The notes beneath the pieces are model-generated. The model saw nothing but the letters and a program-made list of their open reading frames with translations, had not been told where the DNA came from and did not search any database. From the NCBI RefSeq assembly GCF_020382885.2, contig NC_058511.1:6913501-6977500 (forward strand): a stretch of 64,000 nucleotides of DNA. Reading direction: 5' to 3'. A program made the translations under genes and the position numbers. Of the stretch, positions 15,941-28,530 are shown piece by piece (the stretch's first letter is position 1; every line of letters starts with the position of its first letter). Source of the stretch: Scatophagus argus. Taxonomy: Eukaryota; Chordata; Actinopteri; Scatophagidae.

Positions 15941-18900
15941 CTGTAAGTCTAGAATACTGCTTTCCTAGGTCTGATTTAATATGCCAGACAGGCTCCACAG
16001 GCCTATTATTTTCAGATTAATGACTGGAAAGCCAGCTCATCTTCAGTCACGAGGGTGTGGTAAAATTTGGCATTGATCGGTAGTGACATTAACTCAGCCA
16101 TTTAAAGATGTGTGTTCAGCACAGGGAAGGGTAGCCAGTCGCCCTCAGGAGAAGAGATGCAAGGCGTATTGCCCCGACATCACGAAGGACAAAGTGGCCA
16201 TGTTTCTGTCTGTTACTCTTCACTGACAGCCTGACAGCTCTCATTTACTTTCCTGTTTCTGCAGAAATTAGCTGGAGAAGCTGGGTTTTATACTCACAGA
16301 GTCTGATTCTTGAGCAAAGACAAAGAAAGAGGAAAATCCCCTGACTTCACTGCTTTATGTGATCCCTGGACTTAATGATACCCATGGAACATAAATGACT
16401 AGTTTAATCATTATTCCATCAGTGAATCATAGCTATTTCTTCCTCTCTGCCATATGTTCAAATAAGTGGTACCATCGTTTTAACGAGTCTACAGCCACAC
16501 TTTATGAGGCTCTGACAGCAGTGCTGTGAGCTAAATGCTAATGTCTCAGTCCTAACATGCTTGAAATAGCAATGCTAACTTAATGATATAGGAGGCATGT
16601 TAATCCTGTGTGTAAGCGTAGTTTAATATGTTAGCGTGCTAACATTTGCTAATTAGTACTAAACCCAAAGTAGAGGGGAATATGAATAGCTTAACCAAGT
16701 TTTATGACAACCCATTCAAAAATAAGGAACACACTTCTACCTCATGGTGGCACTAGGGGAAAAGTTAAGGGATCACCAAAGTCAGTCGTAGTCATTCCCT
16801 GGGGACCATGAATATCTTTGCAAAACCTCATAATAATCCATTTGTTGAAATATTTCAGTCTGGACCAAAGAAGACTTCAATGGACTGAGAAGCCAACACT
16901 GACTTCTCTTGTAGGTGATTATCCCATTGTCTCTCTACATCGTTTTCCCTCACTAACTGAAAAAAGACTGTGGGTAAAGATTTTCACTTCTAACATGAAC
17001 AAAGAATATGAGATGGAAGAACCAGAGTTACATTAGAAGTTAACTTTTTGAGTCACATTTTTTCCTCCTTGTGAAAGTGAAAGTAGGAATGTTGGATAAC
17101 ATTTAATCACTTATACCCACAAAGATTATTTTGTTTTCTATAAAATCACACGTCTGAAACCAAAATAACTTTAGGACAGTCCTTTAAATGTCTTTGTGTG
17201 TGCGCGCAGGAGGGATTACTGAGGGACCAACTCATCTGCAAACCTTTGAAATATTGGCATAGCAACTCATACTGTTGGCATACTCAACTAATATAACTGA
17301 AGAGTCACCACACAATTCCACGGTGGTCTAAACTGGCATAATATGTGGAAATATTTGGATGTCAGTCTAATGTACGGCAGCTCACGGACATGTTGTCCAC
17401 ATTAGGGATAAAGTGTTTGCAGTGAGATGAAACTGACTGTGGTATTCATTGTCCTCAGAGGGTCCTTTTTTTTGCCCAGGGGTTTGCGATGAAGCATCGG
17501 AGGTTTACAGTGAGGATCAAATGTCTTCCCTGAGCAGTGGTCCTGCTAATAAGGCCCCATTAGAAACCCAACTACACGGACATAGCAAAATAGGTTAGGG
17601 AGAGAGGAGACGATGAAGACATTACGAGGCAGACTGGTGTGTTGTGATGGAGACAAGGGCAAAACGCTGGATCAATGTCACTAAATGTCTCGAAGACAAA
17701 TGTGAAGATCGATGGTTCTTCTCGAGCAGGGCTGAGGTTAAATCTGATGCAAAGCAGAAACTTACATCAAGGTTATTTATGTTCAGTCCTCACAGCTATA
17801 AAACTTTGATCATTTTCTGTATGTGACCTGTGAGGCTGCAGGTCAATGTCATCTTGCGGTGAGCACACAGACAGAAGCACATCTTCACTTGTGGGGTTAA
17901 TCATTGTTAGATTCTGGACATTTGGTCACCATGAGACTGTGGATGGAAACCATAAACTATCTTGCACATTTCAATATTCCTTGTACTTTGCACAGTCCTG
18001 CACAGTGCTCTCATTCATTTTAAAAACAGTTTTATTGTATATTTTTCCTGTTTTCTAATTTATACTTTATGCTTCTTGACTTGCAGTTCTTGCTTTTCAT
18101 CTTCTTTTTTTTAAAAAAAACAAAAAAACAACAACTTCTAATTTCAACTTCTTTTGGTTTAGAAGTTTTGTATGTGAAAATCTTTCTCGGCAATGAACCT
18201 GATTCTGACTCTGATCAAAACGGATGCAGGTATGGCAGCCACTGGATTTGACTGGCTTCCAATAATTTCAAAAATCTTTCCAATCAGTCTCTTCACCTCC
18301 ATTTTGTTCACCACGTTAGAATGAGAGGATGCTGCGTTTTGATGTATGTAATGCATGTAATCTCTAGCGCGCTGCCTGCATCCAGCTGTCCTTGGTGCTT
18401 CATGTAACATCTACAGCGGCCGTATAACTAAAAAACACTCAGCTCAGTTTTCAGTGTGTGGTCAATGGCCTTGAGGGATGTAATCTGCCAGGTTGACCTC
18501 TTGGCCTGTGACACCTCTCACTTCGATTGGTTATGTGCCTGTCATCCTGTCATCCTTATCCACAGCTGTCCAGCGTTTTATAGTCAGGCCCAGCGCAGTG
18601 AACATAAATAAAAAAAAAACCCTGTGCTGTGCTGCAGGTCAGCTGCTACTCCATCCTGCACACAGTAGCTCGCATAATGGAATTAAACCCATCTGTCAGC
18701 ATTTTAGCTGGAGTCAGCGGCATTACACTCTCACCCTTATGCAAATAGACCTTGACTACAGTCCATTTGTCTCCAGAGTATGCAGCGATGTGCCTCAGAA
18801 ATACGATGTGTTGCTGACAGTCACTGACATGTTTAGTGAGATCTGTATCACTACTCATATTAATGGAACACATAGATCGTGGCCTCAATCTGCACCTTGA

Positions 18901-21900
18901 AGTGTTGCCTCTGCATCTGAGTGAAGAGGCTCCTTATCCAGCACAAGGAAGATTTATACCTTGTTCAGGGTCTCGAGAACATCAAGTTCTCCCTGAGGGA
19001 CAACACTTAGTTCCAGCAGTTTAAAGAAACAGGTAGATATTAATGGAACTACATATTTACTTTCTTGCACAGAGTTAGATGAGAAAATCAATACAGTTCT
19101 CCTGTCTGTATACGGTAAATATGAAGTAATGTCAGCAGCCAGTTAGCTTTGCATTGAGATTGGTAACAGCTAGTTTAGGAGATGTCCAAAGTAACACAAT
19201 AGGCTTTCCAGCACCTTTGAAGGCCGTTATATAAGATGTCATATTTCATTTGTTTAAATCATACAACAACTAAAGTGTAAACAAGCCAGGTTAGCCTCCT
19301 GTTTTCAGTCATAATGCAAAGCCATGCTAACCACCTGCTCACTGCAGCTTCAGATTTACAGCACTGATGAGACAGTGGTGTCAGTCTTCACGTGTAACTC
19401 AAGGGCAGGGAAGAAAATGTGAACATTGCAGTGATGTGCTGTGAGGAGAAAGCCATTCTTCACTTTTAAATCATACAGTGCAATGGCCAGGTATGGAGGA
19501 CAGAAATGAGAACTTTAATCTAGCCTGAATTGTGAGACCTTTAATTCCACAAAGAGTTTAAATCTCTGCAGCATCAGGGAGGCTGTGCGCAGCTGTCTTT
19601 GTCTGTCCCTCCACAGTAAAGTCACCTTTTGAGGATTACATGAGACTCTTCTCTGCCTTTGTTATGAGTCTGCAAAATAAGCATCTTGGGAGACCACCTT
19701 GCAGAAATTTGAAATTATCTGTTGGCGGTGTGGGGGGGTAAGAGATGGTGACTGTAGCCTGCCAAATGCACTCGCTCACTGTAAGTGCTCTCAATTCAGT
19801 CCCCATTTCCTGACTCCTGCCAATCTTCCCATGAGAGAACAAGAGTGTTTGGCCCATCCTCACTCCTGCCTGAGTCACCGCTTTAACAAAGACTGTCTGA
19901 GGACATTATTTATTGCTTATGCTGTGATAAAACAGGCTTTCCTCAATAGAAGCAGGGGAAAGAACATCTGCGTTGAATAGGGACCCTTTGGTACAGTTTC
20001 AAGGTAATTATTTGTTTTAACATACAACGCCAACATTTCATTCTGCCAACTGGGTGGCGTAATCACAAGAAAGTAGTCTGTTACATTTTAATTTTTTGTA
20101 ATTTTCTGTGAAGCATTGTGAAGCACCCTGATGCAATCACTTGACATTTTTGTCATGATATCAGTGTGTTGTGTCAGTGGCCGGTTGGCATAAATTGGTG
20201 GAAGTAAATTATCCTTTAGGCAGGCAACACTTTCTGCTTAACGACACCTGACAGACACAGTGTGATCAAGGTGAAAGAAAAACATGTTTAAATCTGACCT
20301 AAATGCAATGCAGGTGTGGCAGAGCAACACCTCGCCAGACTGTGGTCTTAATCGACTTCGGATGTTTAGAAGAATCCTTCCAATCAGGCTCATTTTGGGG
20401 TAAAGATATTTGGTGAGTAGAAATTTGCTAAATCACACCAAACAAACACTGCACTGAACACACAGTTGATACAGTGAATACACAACGAGCACAATCAGCA
20501 TGTTTCTGTCTGCATGAGGATGTTCCCTTCAAAACCCCTTAGCCAGCACTTTTTAGCTTGGCCAGTGGCCTGTTCCATCTTGCTGTGGTCCATATCTAGA
20601 TCTGATGGATCTTGAATCGGCGATCCATCATAAAGTCATCAACATGCAGCCTTCTCCTCTCAGAGGGGAGGTGATGAAGAGGCTGGAAAGCTCTGATTTA
20701 TGTCCGTGATACACTGTTTTCTCTGTTCAGTCCGCGGTTTGCCTGCTCCTCACCTGCACTCGTCCTCCATCACGACCACCACCCTGTGCATCCAGACATG
20801 TCAGCCAGAGTGCGAACAGCAGGACGCGTCCTGACATACAATTGAAATCAGGAATTCTTCAGCATTATTGTCTTGTGATCGATTCGGGCGTGCAGCCAGA
20901 GCTCCATTAGTGAACAAGCAATACTGAGAGCAGCATGATGAGGGAAAAGTGCTGTTTCTCACAGGGGCTTTCCTCAGTTGGACATCTTCACCTTTAGTCA
21001 TGAAAGTATAAGCAAGCAGTTTATCTCTGTCATATGGGGCAAACTGTACAGGTTTTATATTTGTGTAGTCGTTTTTTACCATTACACTATAAACAGCTTG
21101 AACAAAATGCCACATGCTGGTAGAAAATGAGATTAAAGTTACACACTAGTATTTAGGTTTATACCTTCAGACTGTGAGTTAAAATTCCTTTGCTTAGACT
21201 GTAGCTTTCCCAGATTTTAAGCACCATTTTAATGTTGTAGCTGATTCAAGTGAGGCTAATTTTAACTTATCTATGCTCTTTCACTCTGTAGCAATGCATC
21301 ATGTTTTATATATTAAATATGTTGTGGGTACAAGTATAAAGTAATAGAAAATGAAGAATATGTAAGTATATTATAAGAATTTCAGCTTATACTTAAGTAT
21401 AGATCTTGTGATTTTTGAGGTAAATTGTGTTTTTTTTAGCTCTTTGATATTCCATATCTTGACAACGATAACCTAGACCAGAAAGGTGATCAAAGGTTTG
21501 TGGATTACTGTTTTTGCATCATTTAGGCATTTAATCTCACACTTTACAGTCTTGAATTATAAGAGCAAAGTTTGTTTTTTTTATAATCTTTGGAATACCA
21601 GTTTAGAGTTCATGGACTAAAACTTGTTAATTCACCAGTGAAGTCCTTTTCCTCTTGCAGTCTGGTTGCTCTTGTTTGAATCTCTACAGCCTGAAGTCTG
21701 GCAACAGACAGTGAGGCTGCTTCTCTGAAGGTTTCAGAGAACATCTTTGTTGTGACTGGAGGTGTCTCAATGCATAAAACATGAAACTCTTCTTTCATAG
21801 AACAGCATGTTCCTGGCTCTGACCTACAGACTGACTGGAGTTTTTTCACCTTGCTTTGGAAAAATAAACATAAGTATTTCCCTCACTTCTGTATTTGAAA

Positions 21901-22714
21901 GTCAACAGTAAGTCATTTAGAATTTCCGACCTTACAGCATTAATTTTGGTCTGAGATCTAAATTTTCTTTTAACTGGGTTTGACTAGAAGCAACAAAACA
22001 CAGTAGATCATAAATTGCAGTTTTCCACTTTAATTGCAGACAGTGTTTTGACAGCAGTGATTTACTGATAAACTGACATTCCTCATTCTCCTCATAGCCC
22101 TACTTCATTCCTTTGTTTTGACACGTTTGTATGCACAAATGAAGACGACCCCACATAAATCTTCTTTCAGTTACACATTGAATCAATAGGAACATCTTCT
22201 CTGGTGCCTGGGAACAATCTAAATCAGACTTATTGTCTCCTAATAACCACGCAAAAGACTGTTACATCAGTCTCCGCTCGGTGGGACACATTTTGCACCC
22301 TTTGTGTTATTAGACAAGACACTTGCTCTGTCCAATAGTGCTTTCTCTGTTTACATATTCAGGTAAATACACTGTCTCAATCCATTACACAGAGACTCTT
22401 GTTCGGCTTTTTGGGCTCTTATTTAAATTGGAACGACAACCCCAATAACGTTTGTATCTCGGCTCAGACATAAACAGTCACACTGATTCTCTGCAGCCGT
22501 GAAGATTTTGTGTTTGTGATGGTGTATGGATTTTAGAAACACGTTATATAACACAATGTTGTGAGGATGAAGTGGAAACTGTTCATCTTCCATCTTCAGC
22601 TGAGCTACCTCGCTGATTACATTTATGATAAAATTTGCCAAACAATAAGCAGCAGCAGGTTGGTTGGTACAAGTGAAATAAAAATACACAATAGAGACCA
22701 GAGTATCCAGACAC
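15941..22714. other. Gene-poor interval, left part
   Basis: No ORF here looks like a conserved protein. The short ORFs lack splice-flanked homology and have random composition. The interval holds one old repeat tail (near 17960-18215) and otherwise unassigned AT-rich DNA. Distal enhancers of the flanking genes could lie here, but nothing in the single sequence proves it. Confidence 0.5.
17960..18215 (+). repeat. Diverged teleost retroposon 3' tail
   Basis: The stretch containing 'cttgcacatttcaatattcc', 'ttttattgtatatttt', 'tttgtatgtgaaaatc' and 'ggcaatgaacctgattctg' is a degenerate match to a very common fish repeat tail ending in 'ggcaataaacctgattctgattctg'. A poorer piece of the same kind is near 59285-59325 ('ggcaaataaagctgattctg'). 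The start is approximate and no terminal duplication was found. Confidence 0.5.
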
Positions 22715-22716
22715 AC

Positions 22717-23202
22717 CTCTTTATGGGGCTGTTTTTCAGGGGTTGGACTCGGCCCCTGACTTCCAGTGAAGGGAAATCTTAATGCTTCAGCATACCAAGA
22801 CATTTTGGACAATGCTGTGCTTCCAACTTTGTGGCAACAGTTTGTTGAAGGCCCTTTTCTATTCCAGCATGACTGTGCCCCAGTGCACACAGCAAAGACC
22901 ATAAAGACATGGTTGGATGCATTTGGTGTGGAAGAACTTGACTGGCCCACACAGAGTCCTGACCTCAACCCCATCCAACACCTTTGGGATGAACTGGAAC
23001 GGAGACTTTGAGTTAGGCCTTTTGGTCCAACATCAGTGTCTGACCTCACAAATGCTCTGCTGCATGAATGGACAAAAATTCCCACAGAAACACTTGTGGA
23101 AAATCTTGTGGAGAGTCTTGACTGGAAGCTGTTACAGCTGCAAAGCTGTCTGTGTGTAAGTGTGATGGTCAGGTGCCCCAATATTTTCATCTATATATTG
23201 TA
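22717..23202 (+). mobile_element. Tc1-like DNA transposon relic (3' part of transposase plus terminal repeat)
   Basis: Reading from 22718: WGCFSGVGLGP, a stop, then LPVKGNLNASAYQDILDN, VLPTLWQQFVEGPFLFQHD and a DDE-family segment with GVEELDWPTQSPDLNPIQ and HLWDELERRL. These match the C-terminal half of fish Tc1 transposases, including the catalytic D (FQHD) and the D..PDLNPIE region (here Gln in place of Glu). The right end (23170-23202, caggtgccccaatattttc...) resembles the inverse of the usual fish Tc1 terminal repeat. The 5' half and left terminal repeat are missing, and an in-frame stop is present, so it is dead. The 255-codon antisense ORF at 22423-23190 is a shadow. Confidence 0.85.
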
Positions 23203-24257
23203 CTTTCCTGCAATAAATCCTTCATAAAATATTTGACATTGTGTGGAAAACAGGGTCATCTCTGGTTGTGCTTGTGCATTTCATAAACTTTTCTGAAGTC
23301 TGAGTACAAAATTATATCAGAAACTAAGATAAATTGATCATATTTATCCAGAAATCAATAGTCTGCTGACAAAGTGGCGATGTTAGTTGCTATAACTTTG
23401 GTAAATGCAGGATCCTTCAAATAAACTGATTAATCACCATGGAAAGAACCCCCCAGAAATAATTTTATGGATCATCAGACCAGAACAGCAGTACAGGGTG
23501 ATTGTACTTTATTTTAGATGCTTTGCTGTTTTCGGCAGCCTTACATTTACAGATAAAATCTACTCAAATTAGAGCAGGAGCAAGTAAGTGCACAAATCTG
23601 AGCAGAATTACAGTAAAAAGAATGAATTGCACCCATTAAGCAGATGTGCCCTCACCTTTTGTAAGTGAGCATTGTGGGGGCATTAATCATACAAGAAGAA
23701 ATAAAATTCGCAAATCAATTATCTACAAGGTCTTCTCAGGCTAATCAAAGCAATCACTGGGGCACAATAAGTCCTTGCAATGTAGCGGCCAATTACTCAC
23801 TGAATGATGCTCTCAGAGCTTTGTTAAGTGCTTTGGAATTCACAGCACAGCAAAGTCGATTTCCATTTTAATGTTAAATCGACTGCACGAACCAACGCTG
23901 CTTGTAACTAATACTGACACGCTGAAACCTGATAGTGGAGAAGTGACCTTCAGAGCTTGCCATGTCATATCAATCAGCTAAGGAGAGAGAGAGAGAGATG
24001 TAACCCTATGAGGCAGGGGCCAACCTGCCCCACAAACTTTCACATTAAAGAAACTTTTTGGAAATGTTGGAGGTAATGGAGACAGCTTTTATTTCTCCAT
24101 CCACCATCATTACTGCGGTTAGTCAGGAGGTAAAGTAGTCTGTCACCATTAAAATGGTCAGGTTCATTCACTTTAGTGCCACGTTTGTCACTCAGTGACA
24201 GAAGTGGTGGGTTTTTCCATAGAAATTCACACGTTTTTCATTTGTCATCACTTTATG

Positions 24258-24669
24258 ATGACAACAGTTTGTTGAAGGCCCTTTTCTATTCCAGCATGAC
24301 TGAGTGCACACAGCAAAGCTCCATAAAGACATGGATGGATGAGTTTGGTGTGGAAGAACTTGACTGGCCCACACAGGGTCCTGACCTCAACCCCATCCAA
24401 CACCTTTGGGATGAAATGGAACGGAGACTTTGAGCCAGGCCTTTTGGTCCAACATCAGTGTCTGACCTCGCAAATGCGCTACTGCATGAATGGACAAAAG
24501 TTCCCACAGAAACACAAAATTTCATCACAAAATCTTGTGGAAAGCCTTCCCAGAAGAGTGGAAGCTGTTATAGCTGCAAAGCTGTCTGTGTGGTGAGAAT
24601 GCAATGTAATTAAAGTCCCTGTTGGTGTATTGGTCATTTAGCCAAATATTTTTGTCCATATATCGTAGC
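24258..24669 (+). mobile_element. Second Tc1-like transposon relic
   Basis: A shorter, more damaged copy of the same transposase part. 'CAACAGTTTGTTGAAGGCCC' (from 24260) is shared exactly with the first relic, then comes GVEELDWPTQGPDLNPIQ with HLWDEMERRL, and near the end VESLPRRVEAVIAAKLS. About 15 nt are missing after FQHD compared with the first copy. A terminal-repeat-like end, ccaaatatttttgtccatat, follows at about 24643. The pair lies 1 kb apart in the same orientation. Each looks like an independent 5'-truncated remnant, although local duplication is possible. Confidence 0.82.
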
Positions 24670-25520
24670 TAAAGATTCCTCTTCTTCTTCTTCGTCACTT
24701 CTGTGAGGATTGAGAGCATTGTTCACAATTTCATCATTTATATCAACTTTACTAAATGGAAAGCTTCCATGCACCTGTTTAATCAGATGCATTTCCTTGC
24801 TACAGTCAGTAAAGACAAAAGCACAAGGCCAGTTTCAGAGAGATTAAAGCGTGTTGCATAAAACTAAACTACAGCTAAAATAGAGTTCAGTAAAGCTGCT
24901 GATTCTCATTGATTTTTAATTATGGGACATTTATTGATGCTCTGGAAGGCTGAGTGGACACAATTACATCCCACATGCATTACAGACACAGGCAGTTAAC
25001 ATCAGACGGCTGTAAAATCTGCAGTCGAGGTTAAAAAAAGACATGCTGCAGTAACTTTAAGGCTCACTGCTCCTGGGCTTTAAGGAATGTGTGCATGTAT
25101 TTTATGATCACAGGTAAAAGGTAATAAAATCATACATCTATCTCTTAACTGCATGTAGGCAGAATCCAGAGCACTGCATTTGGATTTACTTTTGGTAAAG
25201 GTATCTTTTCTTTTGTTTTAAAGATTGAGTGATTAATCAATGACAGGTCAGAGCAAATAAATGGATAAATAACGTATTGTTAACTTTAGCCATTCATTTT
25301 TAAACCACTATCACTGAAAGTGGTACATTTTATCCTGTTCATACAAGTTCACAGTTGTTTCAGTATATGAAGGGCCAAATTCTGTCCTCAACATTTACCG
25401 CAAACATGTTGAGGTCAGAAGAATGTGAGAATCCATTTGCGTCCATGTCAGAGTGGTGTTTTGCTGAACAGCAGTGTTTTTGTCCTCGTGTCTGTCGTAG
25501 GCCCATCCCTCTTCTGTGCA

Positions 25521-25552
25521 CCCTCCTCCTCCTGATCTTCCTCCTCCTCCTC
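25521..25552 (+). repeat. CCT-rich low-complexity tract
   Basis: Interrupted (CCT)n run in non-coding DNA, a short imperfect microsatellite. Confidence 0.6.
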
Positions 25553-28189
25553 TGATTCATTAGCAGGACTCGGAGCCCTCCTGCCCTCTTTACTGCCTCC
25601 ATTAAATCTCTGCTCTCTCCATTGCAACTCTCCATGGATGGTGAGTGTCTCAGTTCATCATTCGAGCTAAGAGCCACAGCAGTGTACTCTACCTTTTTTT
25701 TCTTTTTTATCCTACTCACCTTGTTTAAGCCAGCCCAGCCTGGTTCAGGTCTTCATCACTCCAAACCACATTAATTAAATTAGTAAATTCAATTTGCCAG
25801 GCTATGATTAATAGTTGGAGAGAGTAGGTAAATCTGAAATTCTTAATGTATCTTTTTTGCGTTAAGATTAGGTTTAGGGGGTTATTTTTATGGTTAACCC
25901 TTAATATCACACTATTTGCAAATGGAAACTGTTAGACTGAGTGAATTAACAAAGTGGAACTACAGCTAATAAAATGCCCCATAAAATTCAGTCGAGAAAA
26001 AGTAAATGTGCATCATTACCTGTTAAATTTCAACTGAGTAACTAGTGGTAGGAAATGCAGAGAGACAGCTTAAAAATAAAATGCTGCTGGTGGGTCAGTC
26101 ATTGCATTGCAACAGAACTTTATTTTAAATGCTAGTGAAGATCCCAAAGTTGTGAAAGATACCAAAATATGTCAATAAATAATATAAAAAATAACAAAAT
26201 AACAGTACAAAATTTTTAAAAAGGTTTAAAGGAAAACAAAAAGGGAAAAGCAGCATGAGGAGTTTTAAAATCTTACCACTAACTACCTCCCACAGTTTTA
26301 AATGACAAGTGACAAATGACTTTTACAACACTGCACACTTCAGCATTTCCTTACTGCTTATAAACTGGGATTCTTTAAACTCTGCAACAACCTTGCAGCG
26401 TTTAGGCTGTAACCCCACGTAACCTGCCAAAAATAAACAGCAACTGAATCCTTCTGCAAAGGCTACTTTGCTACTATGAATGATAAATTGGAGTCGTGTT
26501 CAGAGCACTGGAGGACTGAGGTCAGGTTATGCAGAGGCCTGAATGCCTGCCAAATGGGAACCAGGCTACACATGGGACACTGGATTATCCGCTTGCCACT
26601 GTCTTCATAATTACTGAGGGATCTCTGCAGCATGGCTGTAATGGTGGACAATAGGCGTGGCCATAGAGGCTAATTGAAATGTTTCAGTCTTCTTGTCTTC
26701 TTGTCTTTGAAGGGATAAATCACACTGCAGTGTCCAAGGTGAGGTGAAGGTGGTTTAGTTGATAACAATCCCGCTATTTTCTATTATTAAATGCATTTTA
26801 GTCATGCACTGTAATGTTATACTATGTCAGACACAGCCATATTTGCCCTATTATTAATCCAATATGCTTTGACTTTATCTTGTGTGTAACACTAAATGTA
26901 GAAAGTTTTTTTTTTTTTTCAAACCCAGGCTGAAACACTTGTGATGTTTGTGCCACATGTTCCCGTTAGTGGGAGGTATTTTTTATTAAGATCCATCTAA
27001 GGACTGGCGCTGCAACTTAGGCTATAAATGCTGTGGTATGTGGCACTGATCCATGTGCTTGTCCCTTCAGAGATGAACATTAAATAAATTGTGTTTGTAC
27101 CCTACTAGTAAGACAGAAATCTACTGGTTTTTGAATGAAAATGTTTTTTTCTGAATCTGAACTGAAGAGCAGGTTAAAGGAAAACTAAAGTATATGGCTT
27201 CTGCAGAAAGTATAAATATAAAAAGGATTTTATGTTCGACTGAATTACAGCAAATTTATGTGTTTCCCAGCCCAAAACTCAACCTGTGTCAAAGTAATAA
27301 ATGATTATGGACTCGCAAAGTAACAGTGTCCATCTAGCCTTGCTGTAATAAGCCTGCAAGAGGGGGAAAAAGCAGAATCCAAATATAAACAAAGTGGTTT
27401 CTTTGTTATATCAGAGCCTGGGCTGAAATCACACAGCTGCTGCTAATGGCTGGGTGGAAGTGATCTGGCTGTACTGTGATGTAGTGAGCAGCAGCAAATC
27501 ATCACTTCGATCAAATCAAATGAACTTAAATCCAGAAGTTAATTGAGATTTTTATCCTCCCAGCTGGGATTCAAAAAACAAATACACCTCCAGTTATCTT
27601 TTCATGTTCTATATGAGCTCATTAAGATTTTACAAATGTTGAAACATTAGTGTTTTCTTTTTAGAGTTGGGTCATTATCTCGTCAACTGCTGAAGCATGA
27701 GCTGCTCTGTAACAGCATACTACCACCACATTTTCCTCAGATAGCAATGCATTTTTATAATTGGTCATCGACTTTCTGACGAGATTGAAGTGTCTCAGTT
27801 AAAGCTAATTTCAAATTGGTAATTTGCTTAATTTGGACTGCACAGTTAAAAAAATATCTTAGTTAGCTTTGTCAATAATTTGCGAGGAAGATCGTTGCAG
27901 ATCAACCTCATAAACAAGAGGCCACAGTGGTTCATACAGTCCAGTATTAGTGGATACATCTGATTTTACTAAGCTAAGCTAATGCTAACCTAACATCACT
28001 GACATTAAGTGTTGCATTTCTGAGGTAACATGCTTTTTGTTTTGTTTTTTTTGTCAAATGTCATCTGTTCACTTTACATAAACATGCATGTTGACCACGT
28101 TTAATATTTTTAATATTTTTATTAGAGCTTTTTGTCCAGCTAACCCCTGTTTAAGAACTAGTTTGTGGTGAGACCCATTTTTCATGCCT

Positions 28190-28530
28190 ACAAGCTGACG
28201 ATAACCTTGGTCGAGACATTGTTTTCGTGTCGTCTGTATTCCAGTAAGTCCGATATCTCTTCAAATTTGGCAGAAATATCCATTTGAACTCAAGGATGAA
28301 TCTGATTAGAGTTTGGTTGGTCAAAGGTCAAACGTCACTGTGACCTCACAAAACATGATTTTGGCCATAACTCAAGAATTCATACGTTAATTATGACAAA
28401 TGTGATAATTTCACACAAAAGTCAAAGGTCAACTTGTTTCACCAGCATAACTCAGAAACAGAAGGGCAGATTGTGACCATATTTCACACTTGGTCAGATA
28501 TTGAATTCGTGACACCAATCCTGGCCATTG
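28190..28530 (+). repeat. Old dispersed teleost repeat ('gtcaaaggtcaa...gtgacctcacaaaac' type)
   Basis: The string order 'cttcaaatttggcagaaat', 'tggtcaaaggtcaaacgtc', 'actgtgacctcacaaaacat', 'ggccataactcaagaattca', 'gtgaccatatttcacac' and 'ggtcagatattgaattcgtg' matches a family I know from many teleost intergenic regions. It has no coding capacity and is probably a non-autonomous DNA element. Borders are approximate and internal deletions are likely compared with better copies. No name is assigned. Confidence 0.55.

Noticed and set aside
22423-23190. 255-codon minus-strand ORF
   Set aside because: It is antisense to the Tc1 transposase fragment and has no recognisable domain; it is a shadow of the relic.
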